From contig NC_080175.1 of assembly GCF_950295315.1 (NCBI RefSeq), forward strand, positions 83,579,566 through 83,643,565: a DNA stretch of 64,000 nucleotides, in the 5' to 3' direction. The notes beneath the pieces were generated by a model. The model was given only the letters and a program-made list of their open reading frames with translations, was not told where the DNA came from and made no database searches. A program made the translations under genes and the position numbers. The first letter of the stretch is position 1; each line of letters opens with the position of its first letter. The stretch comes from Erinaceus europaeus. Its lineage: Eukaryota > Chordata > Mammalia > Eulipotyphla > Erinaceidae. This document shows positions 33,110 to 43,815 of the stretch, piece by piece.

Positions 33110-33824
33110 AGGAATCACATCATTGCAAGACTGGCCAGCTCCTCATGGGGCGCGAGCGCTTCCACACTACGATCTTCATCTCTGGCATTATGCTATTCCA
33201 CTGCAGAATACTGTGCCCCAGGATGGTTCCGTAGGCCCCATGTCCACTTGGTCGATTCCAAATTATATTCCTCCATGAGGATCATTTCTGGAACCATCCG
33301 TTCCACCCCGGTTCCATGGCTGCCAGTTCTTAGCAACATCGCCCCGCCAGATATTCGTCGGGATGCGGCATCATCTAAGTTCATTTCCCACGTCTACGCT
33401 CGACCAGACCTGCCAATATACGCAGATATCTTCGCCCACCCTGTGCAACGCTTGATGTCTCATCACCCAATCTGGTCCTCTACGCCTACACTGAACTTCT
33501 CTGTTCCAGTCTCTTGGAAACAGAGCTGGCAGTCAGCTGAGGTAAAGAGCAAACACCTCATCACAGACCCCTGCAAGCGTCAACCCGGCTTTGACCTAGC
33601 ACGTTATGATCGGGCCCTCCTCAATCGCTATCGAACAGGCCATGGCTGGTGCGCCGCTATGTTCCATCGCTGGGGAGCCAGAGACGACCCGAACTGCCCC
33701 TGCGGCTCCAGACAGACTATGACCCACATAGTCAACGACTGCCACCTCTCCAGATTCAAAGGAGGTCTCGAAACTTGACATCAGGCTCAACCCGACGCTG
33801 TTGACTGGCAAACGCTAGAAGAAG
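33110..33824 (+). mobile_element. Jockey-type non-LTR retrotransposon, 5'-truncated (copy 2)
   Basis: This copy matches bases 23674-24402 of copy 1. Counting by eye gives about 29 substitutions over roughly 0.7 kb plus one 14-bp deletion (after GACTGG near 33,808), so about 96% identity. It encodes the region after the YADD motif: STAEYCAPGW, the RTGHG helix, and the C-P-C-G ... H-I-V ... C cluster. The frame stays open until a TGA near 33,776, where copy 1 has TTA. The two copies end at the same place, AACGCTAGAAGAAG. GAGGAGAACAAGGAA (33100-33114) and GAGGAAAACAAGGAA (33825-33839) flank it, a 14-of-15 target duplication overlapping the 5' junction by about 5 bp. This is a genuine insertion made in this genome. 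Confidence 0.88.
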
Positions 33825-34055
33825 GAGGAAAACAAGGAAGGGAAGTGAGGACGTGGAGATCTAGGGGGCAACTCCCCCAGGTTAGAATCCCTGACATCAG
33901 AGGGAGATTTCCAAAGAGAAGTGAAAAAGGAGCAAAGGAGATGCAGTGACTAAAGGAGGAGAAAAACCAAACTACCTGAGATACACAGAAGGAGAAAAAT
34001 ATGGAGAGGAAAAGGAAGAGGTCCATCTAATTTAACTATAGAAATAGCCTCTTCT

Positions 34056-34355
34056 TGGGAGTCGGGCTGTAACGCAGTAGGTTAAGCGCTGGTGGCACAA
34101 AGCCCAAGGACTGGAGTAAGGATCCCGGTTAGAGTCCCCCGCTCCCCACCTGCAGGGGAGTGGCTTCACAAGCAGTGAAGCAAATCTGCAGGTGTCTATC
34201 TCTCCCTGTCTCTGTCTTCCCCTCCTGTCTCCATTTCTCTCTGTCCTATCCAACAGCGACATCAATAACAATAAGGGCAACAAAAGGGAATAAATAAATA
34301 AATATTTAAAAAACAAAAGAACTTTTAAAAAAGATATATTAAAAAAAAAAGGAAA
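34056..34355 (+). repeat. SINE-A
   Basis: GGGAGTCGGGCTGTAACGCA to GGGAATAAATAAATAAATAT. AGAAATAGCCTCTTCT (34040-34055) and AGAAATATCCTCTTCT (34356-34371) are the target duplication. Confidence 0.92.
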
Positions 34356-34403
34356 AGAAATATCCTCTTCTCAGTGTGACACTCAGCCAAGAAAGAACAT
34401 TTA

Positions 34404-34693
34404 AAAAATTCATTTTTATTTTAATTTTTTAAATATTTATTTCTTTTCCCTTTTTGATGCCACTGTTGTTTTTGACTGTTGTAGTTGTTGTTGTTAGATA
34501 GGACAGAGAGAAATGGAGAGAGGAGGGAAAGACAGAGAGAGGGAGAGAAAGATAGACACCTGCAGACCTGCTTCACCACCTGTGAAGTGACTCCCCTGCA
34601 GCTGGGGAGCCAGGGGCTCGAACCGGGAACCCTACGCCAGTCCTTGCGCTTTGCGCCACATGCGCTTAACCAGCTGCGCTACCACCTGACGCC
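34404..34693 (-). repeat. SINE-A
   Basis: Antisense copy ending in GCTACCACCTGACGCC. CAAGAAAGAACATTTA at 34388-34403 and 34694-34709 is a perfect 16-bp target duplication. Confidence 0.93.
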
Positions 34694-35033
34694 CAAGAAA
34701 GAACATTTAGCCCTAGCATTATGCAGGAAACAGTATTTACAAAACTGAACAATGCATAAATATGTTCTTTAATGTTCAAAATTAACTTGATTAAAATTAC
34801 ACATATTAACCATGATAGTGTTTCAGACTTAGAGAAAACTATAAACCTTGACAAAATAAGTGCTGGGGGGAAAAAAAAAGAAGGAAGTTCAAAATGGTGT
34901 CCGGCATGCTGGATTTAATACCTCACCTAATTGCAGCTTCTGCTTCTCCCTACAGTGGAATTCTAAACCAATCAATATGGAATTTCCAGATCATTACTAG
35001 AGAGGCAATCTGCCTAAAAACAACCTGCCACGG

Positions 35034-35260
35034 GGAGTTGGGCATTAGCGCAGTGGGTTAAGCGCAGGTGGCGCAAATCGCAAGGACCAGTGTAAGAATC
35101 CCGGTTCCAGCTCCGGCTCCCCACCTGCAGGGGAGTCACTTCACAGGTGGTGAAGCAGGTCTGCAGGTGTCCGTCTTTCTCTCCCCCTCTCTGTTCTATC
35201 CAACAAAGACGACATCAATGGCAACAAAAGGGAAAATTAAAAATTAAAAAAAAAAAACGC
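35034..35260 (+). repeat. SINE-A with 3' internal deletion
   Basis: GGGGAGTTGGGCATTAGCGC to GGCAACAAAAGGGAAAATTA. The CTTCCCCTCCTCTCTCC block is missing between CCCCCTCTCTG and TTCTATCC. Confidence 0.88.
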
Positions 35261-35335
35261 CCTGCCTTACCCTGAGAGAAAGTAGCTTTGCCTGAAATAA
35301 TCTTTTCTTTTAAAAAGGAAAAAAAATAATTAAAA

Positions 35336-35874
35336 AAAACTAGTATAGCCACAGGCCCTTTGAAATTTAACTAAAATATATCTATCTACTAGCTATCTAC
35401 AAAATGGAGGACGCCCCCCCAACTCTTCATCAGCACTATTCCAGCCGTTAAGTTCATGATTGCTCAACAATTTGTTTGGCTTTGTATGTTAACTCTCTTT
35501 TCAGCCACCAGATTCCAGATGCTAGCATGATGCCAACCAGACTTCCCTGGACAGACAACCCCACCAATGTGCCTTGGAGCTCCGCTTCCCCAAAGCCCTT
35601 CCCCACTAGGGAAAGAAAGAGACCCACTGGGAATATGGATCGACCTGTCAACGCCCATGTTCAGCGGGGAAGCAATTACAGAAGCCAGACCTTCTACCTT
35701 CTGCATCCCACAGTGACCTTGGGTCCATACTCCCAGAGGGTTAAAGAATAGGAAAGCTATCAGGGGAGGGGATGAGATACAGAGTTCTGGTGGTGGTAAC
35801 TGTGTGAAGCTATACCCTTCTTATCCTATGGTTTTGTCAGTATTTCCTTTTTATAAATAATAAATTTAAAAAAA
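35336..35874 (+). repeat. Repeat F
   Basis: Begins near ACTAGTATAGCCACAGGCCC, passes ATGATTGCTCAACAATTTGT and CACCAATGTGCCTTGGAGCT, and ends with TTATCCTATGGTTTTGTCAG and an A-rich tail. Confidence 0.82.
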
Positions 35875-36164
35875 ACTTTTCTTTTGCTAATAACCTTATC
35901 CCACATCTTTTGGACTATAAAAAAACTCCCATATTGTACAATCCCTGAAGAACTTTTCTGCTTGCTAAACTCGATGCTGTCTGACTCATGAACCCTTTAA
36001 TAGAGATGATTAGATCTCTAAATCTATTCAGATGAATTTTGCTTTATAACAATAATAAAAGCACAGTTGTTCTAAAACAGTGGCAATCAAGATAGACACA
36101 GAAGGCAGAGTGCAGTGTAAATCACCTTATTTTACAGAAAGAGGAAGCAAGAAAATATGCCCCT

Positions 36165-36512
36165 GATTAGAAAAAGAGAAGTGGCATCTCACTATTGTCT
36201 TTACTTGCATTTCTCTGATAATCAGTGACTCTGAATGATTTTTCTTATGTCTGTTGATCATCTGGACCTCCTCTTCAGTGTACATTCTGTCCATTTCCAT
36301 TTTTAATGGGTTTTTGTTGTTGTTATCATTATTGTTGAGTTTTGAGAGTTGTTTATATATTTTGAATATTAGCTCTTTTTCTTGTTTATATATATATATA
36401 AAGATCTTCTCCCATACAGTAAGATGTCTTTCTATTTTTGGTGATACTTCCTTTTGCTGTGCAGAAGCTTTTCAGTTTGATGCAATCCCACTGGTTTTGT
36501 TTTTGTTTTCCT
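36165..36512 (-). pseudogene. L1 ORF2 C-terminal fragment
   Basis: Read on the minus strand it contains AAAAGCTTCTGCACAGCAAA, GGGAGAAGATC, AGAGCTAATATTC, TGGAAATGGACAGAATGTAC and TCAGAGAAATGCAA. This is the familiar order of the last part of mammalian L1 ORF2. Small AT expansions and stops show it is inactive. Confidence 0.8.
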
Positions 36513-36580
36513 AGCTGTTGAACTGGGTTCACGCACATGGTAACATGTGTATTTAACCAGGTGCACTACCATCCAGCCCC
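36513..36580 (-). repeat. SINE-B head fragment
   Basis: GAACTGGGTTCACGCACATG and AACCAGGTGCACTACCATCC are the antisense tRNA-like head of SINE-B; the body is absent. Confidence 0.65.
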
Positions 36581-36840
36581 CTAACTGGGATTTCTTGCAA
36601 ATCAGGCACTTTTCCACTGCTCAACCTTCTAAGCTGCTCTACTCTTTAATACTAAGAATTACCTTACGCTATTGAAGACATTTTCTCATACTGGTGGGCC
36701 ACCCTGCAGTCTACTGCTGGCTTTGTAGTCAGCATAAAGTAATCTCTATGATTAGCATCTGGATATGTACAACAGTTATGTATTAAAAGAAATTCAGAAC
36801 ACTCTTCAACTGTAAATACTGTTTGAATCACACAATATTC

Positions 36841-37192
36841 GGGGGTCGGGCGGTGGCGCAGTGGGTTAAGCGCATGTGGCACAAAGCACAAGAACCGGCA
36901 TAAGGATCCCGGTTCGAGCCCCCGGCTCCCCACCTGCAGGGGAGTCACTTCACAGGCGGTGAAGCAGGTCTGCAGGTGTCTGTCTTCCTCTCCCCCTCTC
37001 TGTCTTCCCCTCCTCTCTCCATTTCACTCTGTCCTATCCAACAATGAACAACATCAACAATGGCAATAATAATAACCACAACGAGGCTACAACAAGGGCA
37101 ACAAAAGGGGGAAAAAAATGCTTCCAGGAGAGGTGGATTCATGGTGTAGGCACGGAGCCCAGCAATAACCCTGGAGGAAAAAAAAGAGAAAC
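36841..37192 (+). repeat. SINE-A2, full length
   Basis: GGGGTCGGGCGGTGGCGCAG to ATAACCCTGGAGGAAAAAAA. ACACAATATTC at 36830-36840 and 37193-37203 is the target duplication. Confidence 0.93.
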
Positions 37193-37485
37193 ACACAATA
37201 TTCTACCTATCATAGTGTATTTGGTATAAACCATCTGCTTTCATAACAATTCATATGTATTTTTGAAATAATCCATTGGAAGTAAGTAATCATAGGTTTT
37301 ATCCACATCATAAACAGAAGTCTATATTAAGTGTTTTTAGAATAGCTGATATAGTATATGAGAAAGGTTGTGTTGCTTTACTATGATTCCAATCAGAATG
37401 TTAGAAAGGTTTTAACAGATCTTAGGAAGTTCACTAAGGAGTTTAAAATTCTGGAGGGGGAAACATTTAAGAGGTAGAGGCAGTG

Positions 37486-37740
37486 GGTGTCAGGCAATGA
37501 CGCACCCAGTTAAGTACACATGTGCAAGGACCTGGGTTTGAGCTCCTGCTCTCAACTTGCAGGAAGCTAGTGAACCAGGCCTGCAGATATCTTTCTCTCT
37601 CCCTCTCTATCTCTGCTTCCTCCCTCAAAATCTCTGTCCTAACCAATAAAGAGAAAAAAAGAAAAATGGCCACCAGGAGCAGTGGGTTTATAGTGCTGAC
37701 ACTGAGCCCCTGGGATAACCTTGATGGAAAGAAAAAAAAA
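37486..37740 (+). repeat. SINE with B-like head and A2-like tail
   Basis: The head CAATGACGCACCCAGTTAAG and the body are B-like and lack the CCTGCAGGGG box. The 3' end carries AATGGCCACCAGGAGCAGTG and GATAACCTTGATGG. Confidence 0.7.
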
Positions 37741-37989
37741 ATAAAAAGAGTTGAGACAACTAAAAAAAAACACTAATCAGCAAAATGTCATAATAAACAT
37801 ACAAAAAAATATGTTAGGATTAGAGAAGAAAACAATATATTCAAATAAGGCAAAAGAGCTCTTTCTGCTTATAAAAATTTCAGTGCCATAGAAAGTTAGT
37901 CTTAAATTTTCTCTTTTCATAAAAAAAAATTGGGGGGGGAGCAGGACAACATTCGTTTTGGCATAATGTTACTCTCTACCAAATTCCAA

Positions 37990-38085
37990 TGAACCAGCTA
38001 GGTGGCTCAGTGGGTCAGTACAGGACTACACATAAGGTCGCAAGTTCAATCCTTGGCACTGCATATGCTAAAGTGATGTTAAGAG
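37990..38085 (+). repeat. SINE-D
   Basis: CAGCTAGGTGGCTCAGTGGG, AAGTTCAATCCTTGGCACTG and CTAAAGTGATGTT; the 3' part is truncated. Confidence 0.6.
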
Positions 38086-38204
38086 CTAGAAATCCTTGGT
38101 TTCTCAAGGATTGTTAAGTTTCATGGTTTACCAACATAATGTACTTTTCACCTGTATTGAATCATTGTATTGCCTGGAAGTATAACTAAGTTGTATTTAA
38201 ACTG

Positions 38205-38335
38205 TTATTAGATTATTGTACTGTTATGTGGAAAACAGAAATGTTATGTATGTACAAACTATTTTATTTATTGTTGACTGTAAAACATTAATCTTCCAAT
38301 AAGGAAAAAATGTTAAAAAAATAAAATAGTCATAC
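38205..38335 (+). repeat. L1 3' tail
   Basis: TGTTATGTGGAAAACAGAAA, GTACAAACTATTTTATTTAT and TGTAAAACATTAATCTTCCA match the last 100 bp of the L1 copies here. Confidence 0.7.
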
Positions 38336-39049
38336 CAAAAAATAAAAATAAACTGTTATTATTTAACAGTGAGTTATAACTGATGCTAGTATGATAGTTA
38401 GCAATATATTCTAATAATAATTGTAAGCAGAAGACAGAAAAAGATATGGACTAAAGCAGATGAAGCCAAAGTATTATTTTGATCAGATACACTAAGCTAA
38501 TGTAAATGTTTTAAAATGACGTGGAAACTAGTACGCATTTATCTTGGGCTTTATACATTACTCAGCGACCAGTGTCCGACTATGCAGAGCTGGAGGAAGC
38601 ACGTCTAAAGGAAGGAGAACTGCCACTCAATTGAACACATCTAGCATGTCCCCGGAGCACAGACTTTCTCTTCAAAAGCTGTCTACTTCTAAGTGCTGAT
38701 TAGGCCTACCCCTACTTAAAATATGAAATAAGATTCCATCACTGTTGAGGAAAATAAAGCTGCCGATGATAACAGGGCAGCATAAACTAGAGCGGGAACT
38801 GCTTTTACTTCCAAGTACTCCTAACAGAACAAGAATGATGGTTTTCTTACCACAGAAGAGACGCAGATAACCTGTTGCTTTATGGCAGATATTAACCTAC
38901 ACAAATCTCTGGAATAGTTGATTGTCTTTCAGTGTATTTTAGAAGTAGCTGAAATGTATTTTGCTTTCAAATCACAGTTAGTAAAACAGCTAAGACAATT
39001 CTTTAAAAAAGGAAGCAAGGGGGTGAAGAAAGAGAGCTCTCCAGGTACC
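38336..39049. other. Unassigned intron DNA
   Basis: No exon-like block or repeat recognised. Confidence 0.4.
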
Positions 39050-39162
39050 GCAGCCAGGGAGACAGCACACTGAAGCAAAAAAAACCTTTCAAGATTTTCG
39101 TGTCTGAGGCTCTTAGATCACAGGTTCAATCCCTGGCACCACCATAAGCCAGAGAGATAAGG
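39050..39162 (+). repeat. SINE-C
   Basis: CCAGGGAGACAGCACACTGA, GTGTCTGAGGCTCTTAGATC and TTCAATCCCTGGCACCACCA. Confidence 0.65.
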
Positions 39163-39254
39163 CCATTATAGAGGATATAACATTAAGTTAAAATTTACCC
39201 ATTTATGAACAAAATCTTACGCTGACTTTTTTTTTAAAAATAAACCTTTTCTGT

Positions 39255-39461
39255 TATTATATTTATTTATTTATTGGATAGAGACAGCCAGAAATCAAGA
39301 GGGAAGGGGGTGATAGAGAAGGAGAGAAACAGAGAGATGCCTGCAGCCCTGCTTCACCACTTGCAAAGCTTTCCCCCTGCAAGTGGGGACTAGGGGCTCA
39401 AACTTGGGTCCCTGAGCATTGCAGCATGTGCGCTCAACCAGGTGTGCCATCATCCAGCCCC
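39255..39461 (-). repeat. SINE-B
   Basis: TATTGGATAGAGACAGCCAG, CCCTGCTTCACCACTTGCAA and CAACCAGGTGTGCCATCATC in antisense order. Confidence 0.85.
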
Positions 39462-40425
39462 ATTAAGTTGGCTTTTGACCGTATAAGACTGCATACATCT
39501 GAGTGACACTTTGCCTACTCTGAAATCCAAAAAAGCTCTGTAACCTGGAATTTTTCTTTTTAAGTTTGAAGCAGAATCATTTGATCTAAAAATCAAATCT
39601 AATTTGATTCAATGCTATTTATGACCAAATTTAGCCTATGTGGTATAAGCATTCATATGGTTTTCTGAAAACATATAAAATGTTTGATTATCCCTTCTGG
39701 GGAAAATGGATGAGGTGATACACTTAATATGTGCTGCATTGTTTTCTTTAAATCCAAAATAAACCAGAAATATGAAACACAGCCTCAGAGGTTTTGAATA
39801 AGATTTTATACTCATATTTTAGATTCAAATGAGCTACATTACAAAGTGAAATAAAATCTTTTGTATTATACCTATATTATAAGACAATCACATAGTTATC
39901 TGACGTAATTACTAGTATAATTGCTTTTACAGATAAACCATTTAAACTGTTATTAAAATTTACTTAAAAGTAGTATTATATTGGAAAATTTACAGGCTAT
40001 ATACAGGAGTTCATTGCCTTATTGTAGCATAAATAAAAAGAAAGCCAGATTATTTCATGTCCCAGTGGTCCTCCCCATGTCCTATGGAAAAAGCACTTTG
40101 TAAGTTTTTAGTTTTTTTCAAAAACACTTTGTACAATCAATAATAAAGCCATTTAGAAATTGTGCAGTGCTTTTAACTGAATTTCTCCATCCTTGAAATA
40201 CCTTAGGGTAGAAAATCAGCATACCCCCCCACCCCCCCGCCAGTCAGTTAATATACTTGCTTAGAAAACTCTGCAAGAGGATGCGATTCACACACCATGT
40301 GTGGATGAAACCTCACCCCTGAAATTTTATAATTTTTAAAACACTGTTAAATAACTAATTAAAATGGGGGGGAAAAAAGAGCATGGACAGTTTAGAAAAA
40401 GTCTATATATTGGCTTAGAAACAAG
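39462..40425. other. Unassigned intron DNA
   Basis: No exon or repeat recognised; a C-rich run lies at about 40,223-40,240. Confidence 0.4.
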
Positions 40426-40572
40426 GCGAGGCACTGGCAAGACAGTTTACCTAGATAGCGTGCCTGCTTTGGCATGTGTTAGACTCAGGTCTAGGTTGGC
40501 CTCCTTACTGCAATGGAGGGAGCTTGGGTGTTGTGACATATCTTTCCTTCTTTCTGTCTAAACAAATCATTT
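40426..40572 (+). repeat. SINE-E
   Basis: GAGGCACTGGCAAGACAGTT, AGCGTGCCTGCTTTGGCATG and GGAGCTTGGGTGTTGTGACA. Confidence 0.6.
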
Positions 40573-40590
40573 TAGGGTGGTGAGGCCAGA

Positions 40591-40594
<4 letters not shown>

Positions 40595-40623
<29 letters not shown>

Positions 40624-40627
40624 CACA
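40595..40627. repeat. (CA)n microsatellite
   Basis: About fifteen CA dinucleotides, then CACCACACAAACAAAC. Confidence 0.9.
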
Positions 40628-41310
40628 CAAACAAACAAAGAAGGTGAGAACATGCTGCTTTTCTGTACAAGAAAGAACACCCTTACACTTTTAGAATGGT
40701 TCGTGCAGTCTGTCAGCTGCCAACAACCACAGTGACTGAGGAACATTATGTAAAATGATCACCTGATTCTAAGACCTGGGGGGGACTCTACCTGAATGAA
40801 AAGATTCATTCAATGACCTTGAAAAACAAAACAAAACAAACAAAATCTGAATGCTTGAAATTCTGCCAATTATCAAACTTCCAAAGGAAGTTATTCAAGA
40901 TTTAATCAATTAAAAACACAATGCAAGTTATCTGTGCTGTTATTCCTAGGGAACATCTGAGTCACAAATACAGTTATTTTTATAAATAGCTATTTTAGAA
41001 ACCCTAACACATTTTTAAAATACAAATTCTGTTTTTGTTTTTCTGGTCCTTGATTAGAAATTTGGCATTCTATTGAGAAGGTCAGTGTTAATTAGATCAC
41101 TAAAGTTAACTGGTTTTTTTCTGCATTGAAAAAGACTAACTTGCAGAAGAAAACACCAGCACAGCAATACTGCCATCTTTTGACCGAAGTAGAAAGTGAT
41201 TCCCCCCTTTTCTTTAATTTCTCATCAGAAGATAATCAATTTTTTGCATCTCCCTTGTAACACCTTATAAGTTATAATCAATAATTTCTGATGTAGAAGT
41301 AAGTAAACCA
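40628..41310. other. Unassigned intron DNA
   Basis: No exon or repeat recognised. Confidence 0.4.
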
Positions 41311-41822
41311 GTCTGAAAGGACTCTAGTGGTGGGGGGGCTCTCAGATCTTGGAGCATGATGGTGGAGGTTCTAGGCCAGGGTTAGAATGTTATGCACAAA
41401 AGTAAGAAATGTGGGGGCTGGGCGGTAGCACAGCAGGTTAGGCACACGTGGCACTAAGAGCAATGACCGGCATAAGGATCCTGGTTCGAGCCCCCAGCTC
41501 CCCACCTACAAGGGGTCGTTTGACAAGTGGTGAAGCAGGTCTGTAGATGTCATCTCTCTCTCCTCCTCTCTGTCTTCCCCTCCTCTCTCAATTTCTCTCT
41601 GTCCTATCCACCAATAACAACCAGAACAAGAGCAACAACAAATGCAACAAAAATGGGAAAAATAGCCTCCAGGAGCAGTGGATTCGTAGTGCTGGCACCA
41701 AGCCCCAGAGATAACCCTGGAGGCAAAAAAAAAAAGTGATAAATGTTATATATGTACCAACTACTATATTTAATGTTGACTGTAAACCACTAACTCCAAT
41801 AATTTTTTTTAATAATAAAAAT
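41311..41822 (+). repeat. L1 3' tail split by SINE-A2
   Basis: The left part (41311-41412) has GAATGTTATGCACAAAAGTA. The right part (41737-41822) has GTTATATATGTACCAACTAC, TGTTGACTGTAAACC and a T/A tail. Both look like the two halves of an L1 3' UTR. Confidence 0.5.
41413..41736 (+). repeat. SINE-A2
   Basis: GGGGCTGGGCGGTAGCACAG to GAGATAACCCTGGAGGCAAA; the body has CCTACAAGGGG in place of CCTGCAGGGG. Confidence 0.9.
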
Positions 41823-42544
41823 AAAGGTATATGTATTCACCGGGAAAAAGTTAACATTGGAAGTAAGCACTACTATGATTAATATATTTATTCTACCTCT
41901 TCATATTCCTTCTGTCATTAATTACAGTATCAAGACAACAGTTAACAACATAACTTTGGACGGAAATGTGGATAAAGGGAACAATGACTCAGATATTCCT
42001 TTATTGTCAGAAAAATTAGCAAAACAATTCCCTTTAAGTTAGAAATACTAGCATTATTCATTTTTTAAAACCATGAAAGACTAAAGTGATTTCAAATTTT
42101 GTAAATGAACATAGAAACACTGATCTTCCAATTGGTCTCTTGTAATCACATGATATTCAATTACTATTTCAGAGATGATTCTATACAAGGCTACTTCATA
42201 AAGTTATCTTCAGCTTATATAGAAAAGAAAGTGTTATGTAATTAACAGAATAAAAAATGCCTAAGTACTGCTGGCAGTCGTATGTCACTGCCCAAAAGGC
42301 AAACCAAATCCAAAAGTGAGAAGATGAAATGCTGACAGACAACATGGCACACAGAAACTCATCCTTTCTTGAAGAAGAAGAAGACTTCTGAATTAATGGA
42401 AATGTGGATTTGATAGAAGATTCAAATAAGATACTAATTCCTATGTTAGCCAGGTAAAGGATAGGTGATCAATCTAATTAAAAATGTGACCTTATGTTTA
42501 TATGATACTTAATTTAAAGAGCATTTCACACACAGAATCTTAAT
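41823..42544. other. Unassigned intron DNA
   Basis: No exon or repeat recognised. Confidence 0.4.
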
Positions 42545-42665
42545 GAAACCTTTTGAAGTGTACAGGGTAAATAGTCTGGCCTAATTTATCAAGTGAAGGG
42601 TCACACAGACTGACTCAGTGACTCGCCTCCAGTTGTAGAGCTAATGCGTGCAGCACACTGCCATC
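42545..42665 (-). repeat. MIR-like ancient SINE
   Basis: GTGAAGGGTCACACAGACTG and GTGACTCGCCTCCAGTTGTA resemble the antisense MIR core (tgacttgcccaaggtcacac). Confidence 0.35.
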
Positions 42666-43213
42666 CTCATCTAATAGCAGGAAACGAACTTCAAGTTTTA
42701 CTGCTGCCAAGTACCCTGAAGCAAATATTGCCACTGCTGAAATAAGTAGAGAATCTAGGGCAATAAGACATAGGACACTGCTTGCATCTATTTGATCGTA
42801 CCAACTGTTGTCCCAAATAGTCACTGAAGGCAAAGAATAACTACATGCTTTCAGGCACTTTCGACATAAAGAAACTGAGAATTACTAGGTCTTAAGCTAT
42901 GACCTGAGAAGTCTGGCTACTTATTCCTTTTACAGAGCATACAAACATTACCTGCTAAGGTCCTGCTATACAGACTTCATGGTGAGGTAAATGGCAGCAA
43001 ATGTCTCATGGTGAGGCAGAGTTTGAACTTCTATCACAGACTGACATCTCAAGGACAGCTTTAGAGAATTTTAACAAATCGTACTCATAGAAATTCAAGT
43101 TTGACATTAAAATTCCAAATAATTTAGAGTAATTTGGTGATTATTCCAAGTACTAAGTGTTCTGGCAAAGAATTTAATTTTTGTTTCTATAAGTATAAAA
43201 AGTAGATAAAATG
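42666..43213. other. Unassigned intron DNA, possibly further MIR remnants
   Basis: No exon recognised. GTGAGGCAGAGTTTGAACTT near 43,013 is MIR-like but too short to call. Confidence 0.3.

Positions 43214-43253
<40 letters not shown>
43214..43253. repeat. (TA)n microsatellite
   Basis: About twenty TA units, adjoining the A/T tail of an antisense SINE-B. Confidence 0.9.
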
Positions 43254-43257
<4 letters not shown>

Positions 43258-43259
<2 letters not shown>

Positions 43260-43455
43260 GTATTTTATTTACTTATTAGATAAAGACAAAGAAATCGAGA
43301 AAGAGGTGAGGGAGATCAAGTGGGAGAAAGACACCTGCAGCCCTGCTCCACCACTTGTGAAGCTTTCCCTGCAGGTAGGGACCAAAGGCTTGAACCTGGG
43401 TCCATGTGGATGATAATGTGTGCACTCAACCAGGGGTGCCATTACCCGGCCCCGA
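43258..43455 (-). repeat. SINE-B
   Basis: TTATTAGATAAAGACAAAGA, GCCCTGCTCCACCACTTGTG and CAACCAGGGGTGCCATTACC. Confidence 0.82.
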
Positions 43456-43485
43456 TAAAATCCTTTAAAGAAACATATAAGTGCA

Positions 43486-43768
43486 GGGGAGCAGGCAGTA
43501 CAAGGACCGGCATAAGGATCCCAGTTCAAGCACCCAGCTCCCCAGCTGCAGGGGGGGTCACTTCACAGGCAGTGAAGCAGGTCTGCAGGTGTCTATCTTT
43601 CTCTCCCCCTCTCTGTCTTCCCCTCCTCTCTCCATTTCTCTCTGTCCTATCTGACTATAATTACAGCAATAGCAACAAGGGCAACAAAATGGAAAAAAAT
43701 GGCCTCCAAGAGCAGTGAATTTATGGTGCAGGCACCGAGCCCCAGAGATAACCCTAGAGGCAAACAAA

Positions 43769-43770
<2 letters not shown>
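43486..43770 (+). repeat. SINE-A2 with deleted head
   Basis: GGGGAGCAGGCAGTAC jumps to AAGGACCGGCATAAGGATCC, so the middle of the tRNA-like head is missing. The long tail AATGGCCTCCAAGAGCAGTG is present and is followed by a GAAA/GA microsatellite to about 43,815. Confidence 0.88.
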
Positions 43771-43799
<29 letters not shown>

Positions 43800-43815
43800 A
43801 AGAAAGAAAGAAACA

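Noticed and set aside
33193..33384. Minus-strand frame identical to one at 23758-23949
   Set aside because: Shadow of the Jockey-type reverse-transcriptase frame on the other strand. Its identity in both places only reflects the two element copies.
23222..33824. Contamination of the assembly by arthropod DNA as the source of the Jockey-type sequence
   Set aside because: Both fragments are truncated, end at the same 3' base, sit within hedgehog-type repeats, and one has a target duplication made of local sequence.
34861..34900. Possible extra exon near AAAATGGTGTCCGGCATG
   Set aside because: No splice sites or conserved frame; the ATG leads to a short unrecognisable peptide.
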